Shown here: piece by piece, positions 31,629-42,473 of the stretch
How the letters are laid out: each line of letters begins with the position of its first letter
Numbering within the stretch: the stretch's first letter is position 1
Source: Tomocerus qinae
Lineage: Eukaryota > Arthropoda > Collembola > Entomobryomorpha > Tomoceridae
Assembly: GCA_020055645.1 (NCBI GenBank)
Contig: CM034546.1
Coordinates: forward strand, 92,504,001-92,568,000
Direction of reading: 5' to 3'
Length of the DNA stretch: 64,000 bases
Translations under genes and position numbers: made by a program
The notes under the pieces: model-generated
Database searches by the model: none
Seen by the model: the letters and a program-made list of their open reading frames with translations, nothing else
Told to the model about the DNA's origin: nothing

Positions 31629-34600
31629 ATGTTCTTAAATATGACTTCCAACACAAAAAGTTTTTCTAGGTCATATGTAATTGCAGTTTTGGTACTTGTA
31701 ATTTCATTAGGAAATCCACAGTATTTCAGAGCAGAAGCTAAGGTTGTGTCTGGACACTTAATTACATACGAAGTAAGACAAACATTTATTATGTTAGTTG
31801 CACATAGGTACTTTAGCTACTGAATCACACAATTTGGGATATTACATGCACGCCTACACTACATTACTGTGTCACTAACTACTATACACCTTTCTTAATA
31901 ATCTATTTATCTACATTTGCTTAAATATTAAATACTACTATATATGCATTTTAGTACCGAGCATGTGAATACATTTCTTTGTTTTCATTTTAAGCATGAT
32001 TTTCAGACTTCAGTGTTCAAAATACATACTTTTTCCTTTTGAAAAGCATCTGTTCATTTTATCCAAGTGCTAGAGGTGAAAATGCTACTAATGTATTACT
32101 TGCAAAATTAATGTATGCGGGAAAATGTTAAAAGGGTCTGGTTTACTAATTACACGATTGTTTTCAGAAATGGGCGTTTTTGGAAAGATTTTGTTTCCTC
32201 TCTTATCATGGAACTTTTCAGTATGAAATCGAGTACGATGCGGTAAGTTGGAAAAAACAATGTTAACATATTATACTAGGAATCCTTTTAATTTTCAGAT
32301 TTACGATATTACTTTTTCTAAAGCAATTTATACCTAGAATTTAGTCCTTTGGGTTTGCTTCATGATAATTGTTTTCAAAATTGTCATTTTTGTAGACTCC
32401 AGGGGTGGTTAGTTTGCTGATGTATCCTGACATACAATGGTACGATGCATACCAAAATCCCAGAGCAAAAGTATGACAGGTTTTGGTTTATACTCTATTG
32501 TTATTACAATTCATAACTACATCACTTCACATAGAAATACATGTTCACTCTTTCCGTGACAGTTTCCATTCGGCACGCGAACATAATGTATAACGAATTA
32601 AAGACTAGTATGGTTATATTGTTTTGACTGTATATTTAGACATGTCAGCAAAAGGTTAATGCTATTCTCACGGATAAAAATCAAAAAATCGTCCTAAATA
32701 CTAGCAAAGACGATTCTGGTTGCGAGCGAATACATCACGGAAGACAAATTCATAATCCCAAAGGAAATGATAGTGTCACGGAGTTTCATACAAGACTAAT
32801 TTGCAGAAATACACGTTCATTTCGCTCTGCTCGGGAGCGATGGTGGTTTATCTCCGTATCCAGTTGCAACAACTCAAAGGTACTTAATTTAATACTCATT
32901 TTGTAGGACTCACTAATGTAATTTTAGGCATGCGACATGCGACATAAATTGCAAATTGAATTAGATATTCTTTGGGACTGCGGTGGTAAAACACATTACA
33001 TATATCAAGCAATTTAGTGTGGCTCATCATTTTCATTGGTTTTAGGGGTTGGATATAAGATATAAGTTTCGAATGACAAACGGCTATCCAGGAGACTATT
33101 GGTATGAACATTTCTCCGCAGATGAATTTTGTAAGTGTAGATGAACATTTATCATTAATCTCTTGGGACTCTAGCCTAATAAGTTTTTCTGTTTTTGACC
33201 ATATAGATATTCTTCCAATTCTGACTGGCTTCTGTTTCGTCTATTTGTTCCTCCTCTTTTCAGCACTATTGTTTGCAGGTTGCTATTTAATTTAATTCTA
33301 TTATTACGTAGAACATTCAGATAATTGCAGTTTTATTAAAATACTCTCTCAAATAGTTGAGTTGAAGTGTCGCCAGCTGCTCCATGTCACATACAAATTA
33401 TTCTTAACTTCGCTGGTACTACAGAATATTGGAATTATTTGTCTATGTATCTCATATGGAAGATTTGCCGCAAATGGAATTGGGTTGCCAACCGTAAAAC
33501 TGATAGGTACTGATATCTACTTAACTTGTCAAGGTCAAATATGCTTAGCATGACAAAAGACTGTAATGATCTGAAAAATGTATTCGCTTACAGGAAGAAT
33601 GATGGAAGGGTTAAGTGAATTCGTTTTCATTCTTTTGCTCCTTTTACTCGCGAAAGGATTCACAGTGACTAGAGGTCGATTGAGACTAGTAAGTGCTGTG
33701 AAATTAACAATTTTCAACTGCTCTTATGTCGTGGTGTATGGATTTCTGTTTTTCTTTGAGCAGTATGTAAGTGAATTCTTTAGATTCATATTTCTCCATC
33801 CAAACTACAAATACGCAAATTCATGGATGCCTATTTCTCATTTTAATTACTATTTGCAAATTGATTCTTTCAGTTTTTTGACCCTGGATTGGTGTTATAC
33901 ATATACGAATCTCCTGCTGGATATGGTATCTTAATACTTCGTCTTGTGGGCTGGGCTATGTTTGTATATGCCATTTTTTTCACTTTGAAGCACTATCCAG
34001 AAAAGAGCACATTTTACTTGCCCTTCTTTGCCATGTATTCTTTGTGGTAAGAAATCTATCTTAGACAATATCCATGTCATGTTATAACAACTATTCCACG
34101 CTGAAATATCTACTCTTCTGTACATCTCATATAGTTCTCCGTGCACTCGAAATCCATACGATAGTATTGAAAGAATTTATTTCATATTCATTCCAGGTTT
34201 ATATCTGGCCCAGTAATAATCTTAATTTCAAACCATGTGATAGACAAATGGGTCCGTGAGAAAGTATCTATATCAATACAACACTTGTGCATGTTTATTG
34301 GACATATTATTTTTCTGGTAATACCTTTTGATGCATCTAATCCTGTTTTAAGACTATATGCTATTTTAAAGTTCTTTTAGTAGCCTGCATCCTATAAAAT
34401 GTTCTTTGATATAGGGCCTGACAAGACCTTCGGCTGCAAACAAAAGTTTTCCTTATCATGTACGTACCACTCAAGTTGGTGCTGATAGTGGACTTACATT
34501 GGCTGAATCCTTGGATCATTTTGACCCTCACTCGTATGCACCTTCTCATACAGATCAGAACGGACGAACTGTTGATATATTTACTGTCACGGGAGTGGTT

Positions 34601-34963
34601 CAGGTATTCATTTGCTAAGAGAAATATATTTTCAGCAAAAATTTCAAAATGTTTTTCTTAATTTAGAGATCTCAAGGTCTCATCAATCCCGGAATGGACA
34701 TTTTCAGTGCGACTACTACTACAAGCAGCAGTGCTCCCCCAAGCGCACCTCCTTTGCCTGTAGTACTTCCGATTGCCCCACCCAAATACCACGATGCATT
34801 TCCTCATGAGACTCCTGGACAAGTGGAAGATATGCTGAAAGAACCAGAGGATAGTGACTACTATGATGAACCTGACGACTCTGAAAATGAAGATGGAATT
34901 ACGCGGAGAAGGCGCTCGCCTGTCAGAAGAACTCGTGAAAGCATTTACACTGTAGACAATTAA
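31629..34963 (+). CDS. TMEM145: TMEM145-like seven-transmembrane protein (GPR180/TMEM145 family)
   Basis: Membrane protein of the GPR180/TMEM145 (GOST-type) family; its biochemical role is poorly known. Twelve exons: 31629-31772, 32168-32242, 32396-32470, 32640-32879, 33046-33130, 33207-33278, 33357-33506, 33594-33766, 33874-34046, 34197-34317, 34415-34603, 34667-34963; 597 aa. It has an N-terminal signal sequence ending near AEA (about residue 37) and a cysteine-containing ectodomain to about residue 206 with FCFLS and the family motif RSFRSARERWWFI. Seven hydrophobic spans follow, starting ILPILTGFCFVY (about 208), then AKGFTVTRGR, FFDPGLVLYIYESPAGYG, and RPSAANKSFPYHVRT after the last span. 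The cytosolic tail has a Ser/Pro/Ala-rich stretch, an acidic patch and a basic RRRRSP stretch. Order and motifs agree with TMEM145 rather than GPR180. ATG 31629 is the first in frame; 31641 is an alternative. A poly(A) signal AATAAA is at 35307. Confidence 0.95.
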
Positions 34964-36882
34964 TATTTACATACATATATAGATTAGAATTAATCTTTAG
35001 TAAAACTCAACCTTTGCACTCAATGAATAGATTAGTATATTTAATAGAAAAATCCCATTTTCTTAGCAAAATAATCTCAATGCTACAGAGAGTGCCTATT
35101 CTGAAAGGTATTTTGAGAACACAATCGATCTAGCGATCTAAAACATTTAGACTGTTCTGTATGTTAAGTTGCATACACATGCAATGGGTATAGGCCTAGG
35201 AATAGTAAACTATTGATAATGCTAATTCAACTGATAACGTGACAATAGTAAGTTACAATTTAAAGTAAATTGAGTGAAATGAATCTTACAGATAGTAATT
35301 TTGTTAAATAAATTAAGGAAAAATCCTTGCTGACACGGCAAATAATTTATTCTCTAAGTAGTTCACTGTGGTCCACCACATTTCTTATCAAAATCATACA
35401 CAAAATCCACATCGTTTCCTTTGCTTGAATGGGTACCTGTTGGCGATTAGATCTATAACCATAAATCTCAATATCATCTGCGTTCAGTCAAACGTGTTTG
35501 ATTTGTATAACACTGCAAATGAACATTGATTGGTGCATAATGAATTGATACATAACACAACAACACGTCGTAGTGTGTTCTTCGAATTTTCATAAATGGC
35601 ATTAGGTACGTTTAAACAAATAGTAAGTATATTGGAATTAACTGTCGAATCTAAGTACAGTGTATCTTGAGTGTACATTTTAGCATAAGTTTGCCTAAAC
35701 TGTAAACAAATTCATAATTATTAACATGTAAGTAGAATAATGCAATGGCAAAAGTTAAGTGATGGCTGAGGTGTCCTTCAATTTCTTGTCGTACGATTTT
35801 CACATTAACAGTGTGTCTCTTACGATGGAAGCATGTGTACGAGTACTTCATAGAATAAAATATTTAATAGCCACATGCACATGCATATAGCATTCTCAAT
35901 GCAGATGTCCGCAGCAACATTATGTATACATATAGGAAAGATCATAACCTCATACTTTACTCCTTACCTTACTGCAATTAGATAGTTATAGCTATTTATG
36001 TGATAAAGCTAACAGTACGTAGTTCATTGTTGTATTGTGTTATAAAGACGATCTTGAGATGCTGGTGTTCATGATATTGTTATATAATAATAATGCAAAT
36101 TATGCGCGAAGGTATTTTCGTATCGTGGATATACTTATAGAGATTGTAGTGAGCACAATGCTAAATACCTGCTTACCTTTGTTTGTAAATTCAAGTTTTG
36201 AAGGACTTTGGTTATAGAATGCCTACATGAAATAGCTTATAGAATGACAGACTTCTTTATGCTTAAAATTTAGCATGCTGCAGAATAGAAGTCTGCTAAT
36301 AAAATAGCTTTACATAGAAACTTATTGTCAAGTACAGATAAAATGAAATGGATGCAATAATGCTCATGTCATTTTCAAGGGTCATGGAAAGGAAACTAGC
36401 AATTTGCAAAGGTGGAGAACATTCTCTCAATCAGTTGTATAGCGGAACTCGATCTATTTGGAACTTAAAAAATCGTACAAAAAGACAAATACGATAGTAA
36501 TAGTATATTACATACCCACAATAAATTACTTTTATCGAATACTCTAGCATAGCTTTAGTTGAACTTTACATCGTTAGTATAAGTTGCCGTCTCTCATATA
36601 AGTCAATATAAATTCACCACAAGTTGTGTTTTAGTGCAGTCTATAGGAGGCTGAAAACATTTGGCTTTTGAAAAATAACGGATAAAGGTGAGATTTAGTA
36701 TGGTAAAAAACTGCTATAGACACGGCTATAGATAATTAGAAGTTTTTAACTAATGTGTAATACCTATGCATGAAGTATCGTTTGTGACCAATAGCATTAT
36801 ACTCTGTCACGAATTGAAATATAACGAAAAATCGTCAAAACTTCAAATTTTAAAGCAGTTCTTTTATATTTTGTCTATTTAG
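34964..36882. other. TMEM145 3' UTR and intergenic DNA
   Basis: It begins with the presumed TMEM145 3' UTR, whose best poly(A) signal is at 35307-35312. The remainder is AT-rich with only short unrelated open frames. Confidence 0.45.
35307..35312 (+). other. Poly(A) signal AATAAA, probably TMEM145
   Basis: A canonical hexamer about 345 bp after the TMEM145 stop codon, on the sense strand. Confidence 0.45.
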
Positions 36883-37122
36883 ATGACATTTCACGAGCCA
36901 AAGAGCGATCTACTGTCGCAAGTGACATCATATAAACGCAAAAGAACATTATATACAGACCTTACGAGTGTTCCTAAAATGTCCAGTCTTCTCTACTCAT
37001 ACGATGATGTTGAAAAAACTGCATTTTGTATTCCTGTTTTCCTTTTATTATTGATACATTTGTTTTTCTTACTCCATGTATATATTTACGCTCCTAATCC
37101 ACATGGTCTCTATTTTAAATAA
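36883..37122 (+). CDS. Possible small tail-anchored membrane protein, unrecognised
   Basis: An ATG-started single open frame of 79 residues. The first half is polar and basic (KSDLLSQ, YKRKR). It is followed by one strong hydrophobic segment, FCIPVFLLLLIHLFFLLHVYIY (described here by its positions, about residues 48-69), and a short polar end HGLYFK. This is the layout of a tail-anchored or small single-pass protein. The bases just before the ATG read ttttgtctatttag, a good splice acceptor, so it may be the coding exon of a gene with an upstream 5' UTR exon. An AATAAA hexamer overlaps the stop codon. I recognise no family, and a chance open frame in AT-rich DNA (rich in F, L, I, Y codons) is a real alternative. 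Confidence 0.25.
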   Translation: MTFHEPKSDLLSQVTSYKRKRTLYTDLTSVPKMSSLLYSYDDVEKTAFCIPVFLLLLIHLFFLLHVYIYAPNPHGLYFK

Positions 37123-38051
37123 ATACAGTGAGTTAAGTCCCTAATAATACAGTTAACCACCTAATTCCACATCGTCTGATTGTGATTACTGATTACTTCC
37201 TGTGTTATAATCTTGCAGTTATTAACGTATATTATTTGAGTAGTCAGTTTTGCCGAAGTTGCCGAACAGCAATAATAACATTATAACATATACATGTGAT
37301 ACGTCCATATCTGTATAACTTGCATTATCATTATCTTAGAATAGTCTGATTGACAAAATATTAGACATATTACACTGCTACGTGGTATTACATGGTCCAC
37401 AATTATAGATGGAAATGTATATTATGTTCTTTAAGCAATTATCCTCACCTTCACCTTCTCATCTTTTCAGCATTTCATCTCACCTTGCCTTGATCGTACA
37501 GTTTGAATTTTTTGTTAGAATGTACTCTGTACTTATACCTAAGGACATTATGTAGCCAATAGTACATGACTGTTTGTATAAGTAGTACTTTGATATTACA
37601 TTCAGATTTTTCATGCTATAACGAGAAATTATTGACACCCGAATCCCAGGTAAATGTAGAGACAATTACGGCTTCAAAACGCCAGGCTGATAAATGATTT
37701 ATAATAATGTACTGTAAAACAACTATCTAAAATTTCAAAATTTTAAATTCTTTAACGAATACCGTATGAGAAAAAGCAACGGGAATCAGAGAAGACTCTA
37801 TTCTATTCTCAGTCTCAGTGCCCAAATGAGAGGAGTCAGAGCAAACTTTGAGCAAAGCATCACCCTCTGCTTAGCTGTGATAGAGCGCTACATTTTGACT
37901 CAGCAAGTGAATATCCAGAATCAGAAAGTTGATTAAAAGTTGATATTATTTCAATTTTGCTTTGCGGATGTGCAAAAGTTATAACATTTAGGAGAGTAGT
38001 AGAACATTAATATAATTAGTTAAACTTTCCATAATAATAATAAATGTCATT
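37123..38051. other. Intergenic, upstream of the ZC3H13/Flacc-like gene
   Basis: AT-rich, with no recognised gene. It presumably includes the promoter and 5' UTR of the next gene. Confidence 0.45.
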
Positions 38052-41000
38052 ATGTCCAATAAAATGAACAATTATTCCGGAGGAAGACAAGATAAAAACA
38101 TCAATTACATACGTAGTAACAGGAATCCCAGTCATGGACAAGAAGATAAAAGGCCAAGCGTTTTTGACAGACTTGGTGTTCGTCGGTATGTACTTGACCC
38201 AATTTAGATATTTTATTTATATAATACATAACAAAGCAAAATAATAGTACCTCTACTCGACATAAAAGACACTCATTTACTACCTGCAAATGTTTCAACA
38301 GCGGTTTTAAGATCATTTCATGGTTTGTACAGTGATAATGTCGGGAGCGGAAATTACAGCCATGGACATCAAGATCGACAAGAGGGACAGAGTTTCAAAA
38401 GACTTGATCATGGCAAAGGAAACATGGTATGTTAATGCTAATATTCACTACTTCTAAACTCCTTTTTGAGAAACATAATTAATTACGGTTACTCTTGCAA
38501 CTTTTATTATAGAGGCAAGGCAACCCATCTTCAGGTGGGGCTGGTTCACAAGTGCCAAGTACAGATAAAAAGCGACCTTTTAACCGAGACCGGGATGCAT
38601 ATCGAGGTAGGAGCCACAGCTCTTCGCCAAAAAGAAAGGGGCCTTCATCTGCGTCTGTTGGTCATAATAAGCGAAAGATTAAAGCTAAGTCTACTTCTAG
38701 CTATCAATCTGACAGTAATGTTTCTCGAAGTAAGCACAGCAATTTTACCCCAAGAGGAAATTCTGGAACAGAAAAAAGGAAACAGCGGAGCACAATAAAA
38801 TCTAAGGGAAAGGATAAGAAAAATAAAAAGAACAAAAAGTCTAAATCTAATGCTCGATCTTCATCGGTAAGTTCTGATGATTCATCATCTGGGGGTAACT
38901 CTTCAAGCTCTGGTAGTTCCGGATCTCAATCTAGTTCGTCTTCATATTCGGAATCAAGTTCTTCATCCAGTGCTGACAGTTCTTCTGACAGTTCAGTTCC
39001 GAGTGTTAAGTTAAAGCCTGAGAGAAAATCTAAAAGTAAGAAAAAGATGAAAGATAAAAGCAAAAATAAAATTGATAAACCGGGTAAAAAGCCAGCAGTA
39101 TCATCTTCAAGTTCAGTGGACCCACATGATGATAATACTAAAGGGCAACCATGGATGCATAGGCGTGATAAACTTGGAGTTAAAGAAATTATTTCTCCCA
39201 TACAAGACGACAAAATGAATATAAACAGGGATGTAAGGAAAGATCGATATCAGAGAGAGTATCCAGAAGATTCAAGGAAAAGGAAATTATCCGGAGGAGG
39301 CTACGAAGCCGATTTTAAGCGCAGTCGTTTGACACCACCGCAGAACAAATGTAAAACTGCTCCCATGCGATCACTTTCACCAAGAAGAGCACCTCCAGCC
39401 CCAGGAACCCCTCTTACTAAGATGAAACCAGATGAAAGTGCCATGCCTGGAGGAAGGGAACGAATTAGGTTAAAAAAAACAGAAAGATATATATTTTATA
39501 AAATAAGGTATTGGCAATTCACTCATCTATTGGCTTTTAACAGACTACTTCACACTCCTCCAAGGAGACAGATGTATGAAGAACCTCGTAAAGTTGACCT
39601 GCCAAAAGATAAGCCAATAATTAGTAATAATTTAGTTCGTGCCAGAGATATGAACTATGATTCAATGCAGCATTCATCTCGGCCGCAAAATGCTGAACGA
39701 TATGGTTACGATAAACCAGGTATGTATATTAAATCTGACCTGAATTGTAATTTTTCTGAATAAATAGGATTATACACGACAGCGGCTAATTGTTGGGCGG
39801 TAAAACGTGGTTTTAATATTGTAATTCATATTTAGGTTACAAGAAAGAAGAAATTCGACCAAGAGAACGCATAGCACCTATCAGAAATCAAGGACCAGGT
39901 AGACGAGGAAGACTAACTCCTGAATCAGATCGTGATAGAATTAAAGAAATGTCTAAAGAATACGAAATGCGACCTAAAGGCCCACTTTTGAGTACTCCTT
40001 TTCTACCACCAACTCACGAAAGAAACAAGCCTGGAGGAATGATGATGAGGCACATGGACGATGATAGAAGAATGAATAATATGAATATGAAGTAACTAAT
40101 TAATTATTTGGATAATATTTCATATAAAAATTATTCAATTCCTGAATGTTGAAATGTAACTGCTGTGTACTTCTATATTTAGACCATTTCCAAACGAACC
40201 ATTTCGTAGACATAGTCCACTTCTTGTCAAAACGAAAGAAGAACTTTCTGAAAAGTATGATGAGCTGAAGTTGTCCCGTGTTGACATGTGGGTTGATGAA
40301 ACACTGAAAGGCACTAGTGCTCCCGTTAGAGATATGGAACCCGAGAAAAATTTTGTACCTAAGAGACTTATCCTGGACAAGAGAAGCCCCGTTGACATTA
40401 TGAAGGATAGCAAGTTTATCAATCCTGTAAGCAGCATTGTCGATAAATCAAAGTCAGACATGGAAGATATGGGCGACAAGGAAGAGCAGTTTAGTGACTT
40501 TAGTGATGACGCTGACGAAATTTTGAATAAAGAAGTAGAAGTGAAGTTTGATGACGACTCTCCAGAAAGAGTAGAACGGGTTGACGACCCGAATCTTTCC
40601 AAAGACAAGATTGCAGATACTGTAGAAACTGTCGAAAAAGCAAGCAAAGTTATCTCAGAAGATAATGCAGTTGCGGTTACGGAAAAGGTTACAGAACGAG
40701 CAGTTGCATCTGAACAGTCCTTTATAAAATTTCGAGAACGAGAACAGAAGAATGTTGCGAGCCTGCGAAGTCAAAGTCAGACTGAAGACGATCTGTTTGA
40801 GGCAATGGCTTTTGAAGAAATATCAGATGAAGAACTAGGAGAAGTTGAAAATAAAATAGGGATCGTGGACGCACTGGGTGTTGACTGGGCAAGTCTCGTT
40901 TGCTGTGAGAAAAAATACGACAGCCCAGATTCTGACGTGAAGCCTTCTGCTTGTCGAGTTAGAGAGAGATGGAAGCCCTTAGAAATTATCAAGCAAATCG

Positions 41001-41379
41001 GTGTTTCCAAAAAATATCTCGGGGAAGAATTGACAAATAATATTGCAAAAAAGATTATGGAAAAAGACGGGGAAGTAGAAGATTTTGGATATCCTAAAAT
41101 GAAGAAAGCCAATAATCACGACAAGATATTAGAGAAACTTGGTCTTGGTCCCAATTCAAGAGCACTATCTTCTAGAAGAGATATGGCCACACGGTAAGTG
41201 TTTGTTTCATCGTCTTATCTTGGTGGATATTAGTGTAACGTGTAACTTATGCATACGAAAATTAATCCGTTTTTATTTGGTGCAGATATTGTTTCATGGA
41301 AATGCTTCCAAGGAATTTGATTTCAATGGATCTTTTCCGGCAAACTACAACTGCAGCTCCAGCACAAGAAACGGACTAG
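38052..41379 (+). CDS. ZC3H13/Flacc-like m6A methyltransferase complex protein
   Basis: Probable orthologue of ZC3H13 (Drosophila Flacc), which bridges WTAP/Virilizer and the RBM15 adaptor in the nuclear m6A writer. Exons: 38052-38185, 38333-38426, 38513-39468, 39544-39719, 39836-40091, 40183-41193, 41286-41379; 906 aa. The N-terminus has KRPSVFDRLG, like the RRPSVFERLG of ZC3H13. Then come long Ser, Lys and Arg-rich disordered stretches (about 90-300) and basic Pro/Met-rich stretches. The conserved C-terminus has EEISDEEL (about 750-757), VDALGVDWASL (767-777), GVSKKYLGEEL (from 812) and LGPNSRALSSRRD near 860-873. These match the human C-terminus in order. No CCCH zinc finger follows the N-terminal motif, where vertebrate ZC3H13 has one. 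The 75-base intron 39469-39543 is in frame and stop-free, so an isoform retaining it is possible. Confidence 0.82.
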
Positions 41380-42473
41380 CAGTGTGAGTATTGAATAATC
41401 GAACAATAAATTCAGATTAATTGAAACTCTTTTTTGTTTCGTTTCGCGCACTATCATAGGAATTAGACATTAGGATTATTTTTTTATTTCATTCTCACTA
41501 ACAGTTTCCCATCTTGGACATTACTATACATTTACAAGTCTTTAAATTGTGTTATTACTTGCGTAAATAGTAATAATAACAATAATGTTGTAATGCAATT
41601 CATTTAGTTCTAGTATTTAAATTCTAAACTAAAGTTTAAATTATCATCTAAGTTATATTGTTACAAATCTATCCAACTGTACATTGTTAGACTTATCCAT
41701 CTATTGCTTGTAGATTTCTATTGTGAATAATAAACTTGTAAATTCTTAACATAAGTATTTAATACGCAAACGAAAAACTGAAGTATGAGTTAATTAAAGT
41801 ATGTATAAGAAATAGACGCTAGACGCTAGTGACCTTGGTCTCAAAAACTTCTGAAAAATAAAAAATAGCGGATAGTCCCCATTTGGGTATCCTAGGAAGA
41901 TTAAGTAAGGATTGATAACAAGAAAATATATCTATTCTTATAATTTCAAGGTCACATATATAACAGTACATAATAGTAACCATACGTCGCATTATTGCAT
42001 ATTTCATCTTGTACATAACGATTTATACTTTAACGGTGAGTATGCATAAAAAAGAAAGTTAGTTGGAAGAAAAGATACCTACGACTCCCCATTTCAAGTT
42101 ATATACATTCAAATCTGTACATTTTACACAACAATTCACTTTTAACAGTCAAGATAATTTTCAACTTTAGTTTCTCAGTTCCTTCAAGCTACAAATACTC
42201 ACAATGTAACCATTAATATGAGTTATCCAATAGATAAATTGGCTCATCCAAACTACAGTCAGTACATACTACATGCATACTTATCTGCACTCATCTGCAC
42301 TACTCACTACCAATCACACGAATATTTAGATAATAAAACTAGGTTGTGTATATGCAATATGACAGTTTTATATGTTGGTGTAGATTACGTAGATATAAAT
42401 AATGTGGTATAGATCTGTATATGTACAAGTACAAACACATACTCTTACACATATAACTAACAGCATTTCTGAT
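41380..42473. other. Convergent 3' UTRs between ZC3H13-like and MCT genes
   Basis: It contains the 3' UTR of the plus-strand gene, with a poly(A) signal at 41729-41734, and on the right the 3' UTR of the minus-strand transporter. No other gene is seen. Confidence 0.5.
41729..41734 (+). other. Poly(A) signal AATAAA, ZC3H13/Flacc-like gene
   Basis: A canonical hexamer 350 bp after the stop codon on the sense strand, in the convergent region ahead of the transporter gene. Confidence 0.5.

Noticed and set aside
40135..40647. 170-codon antisense frame
   Set aside because: It is the reverse-strand shadow of the acidic and basic coding exon of the ZC3H13-like gene; its Ser-rich translation is the complement of that codon usage.
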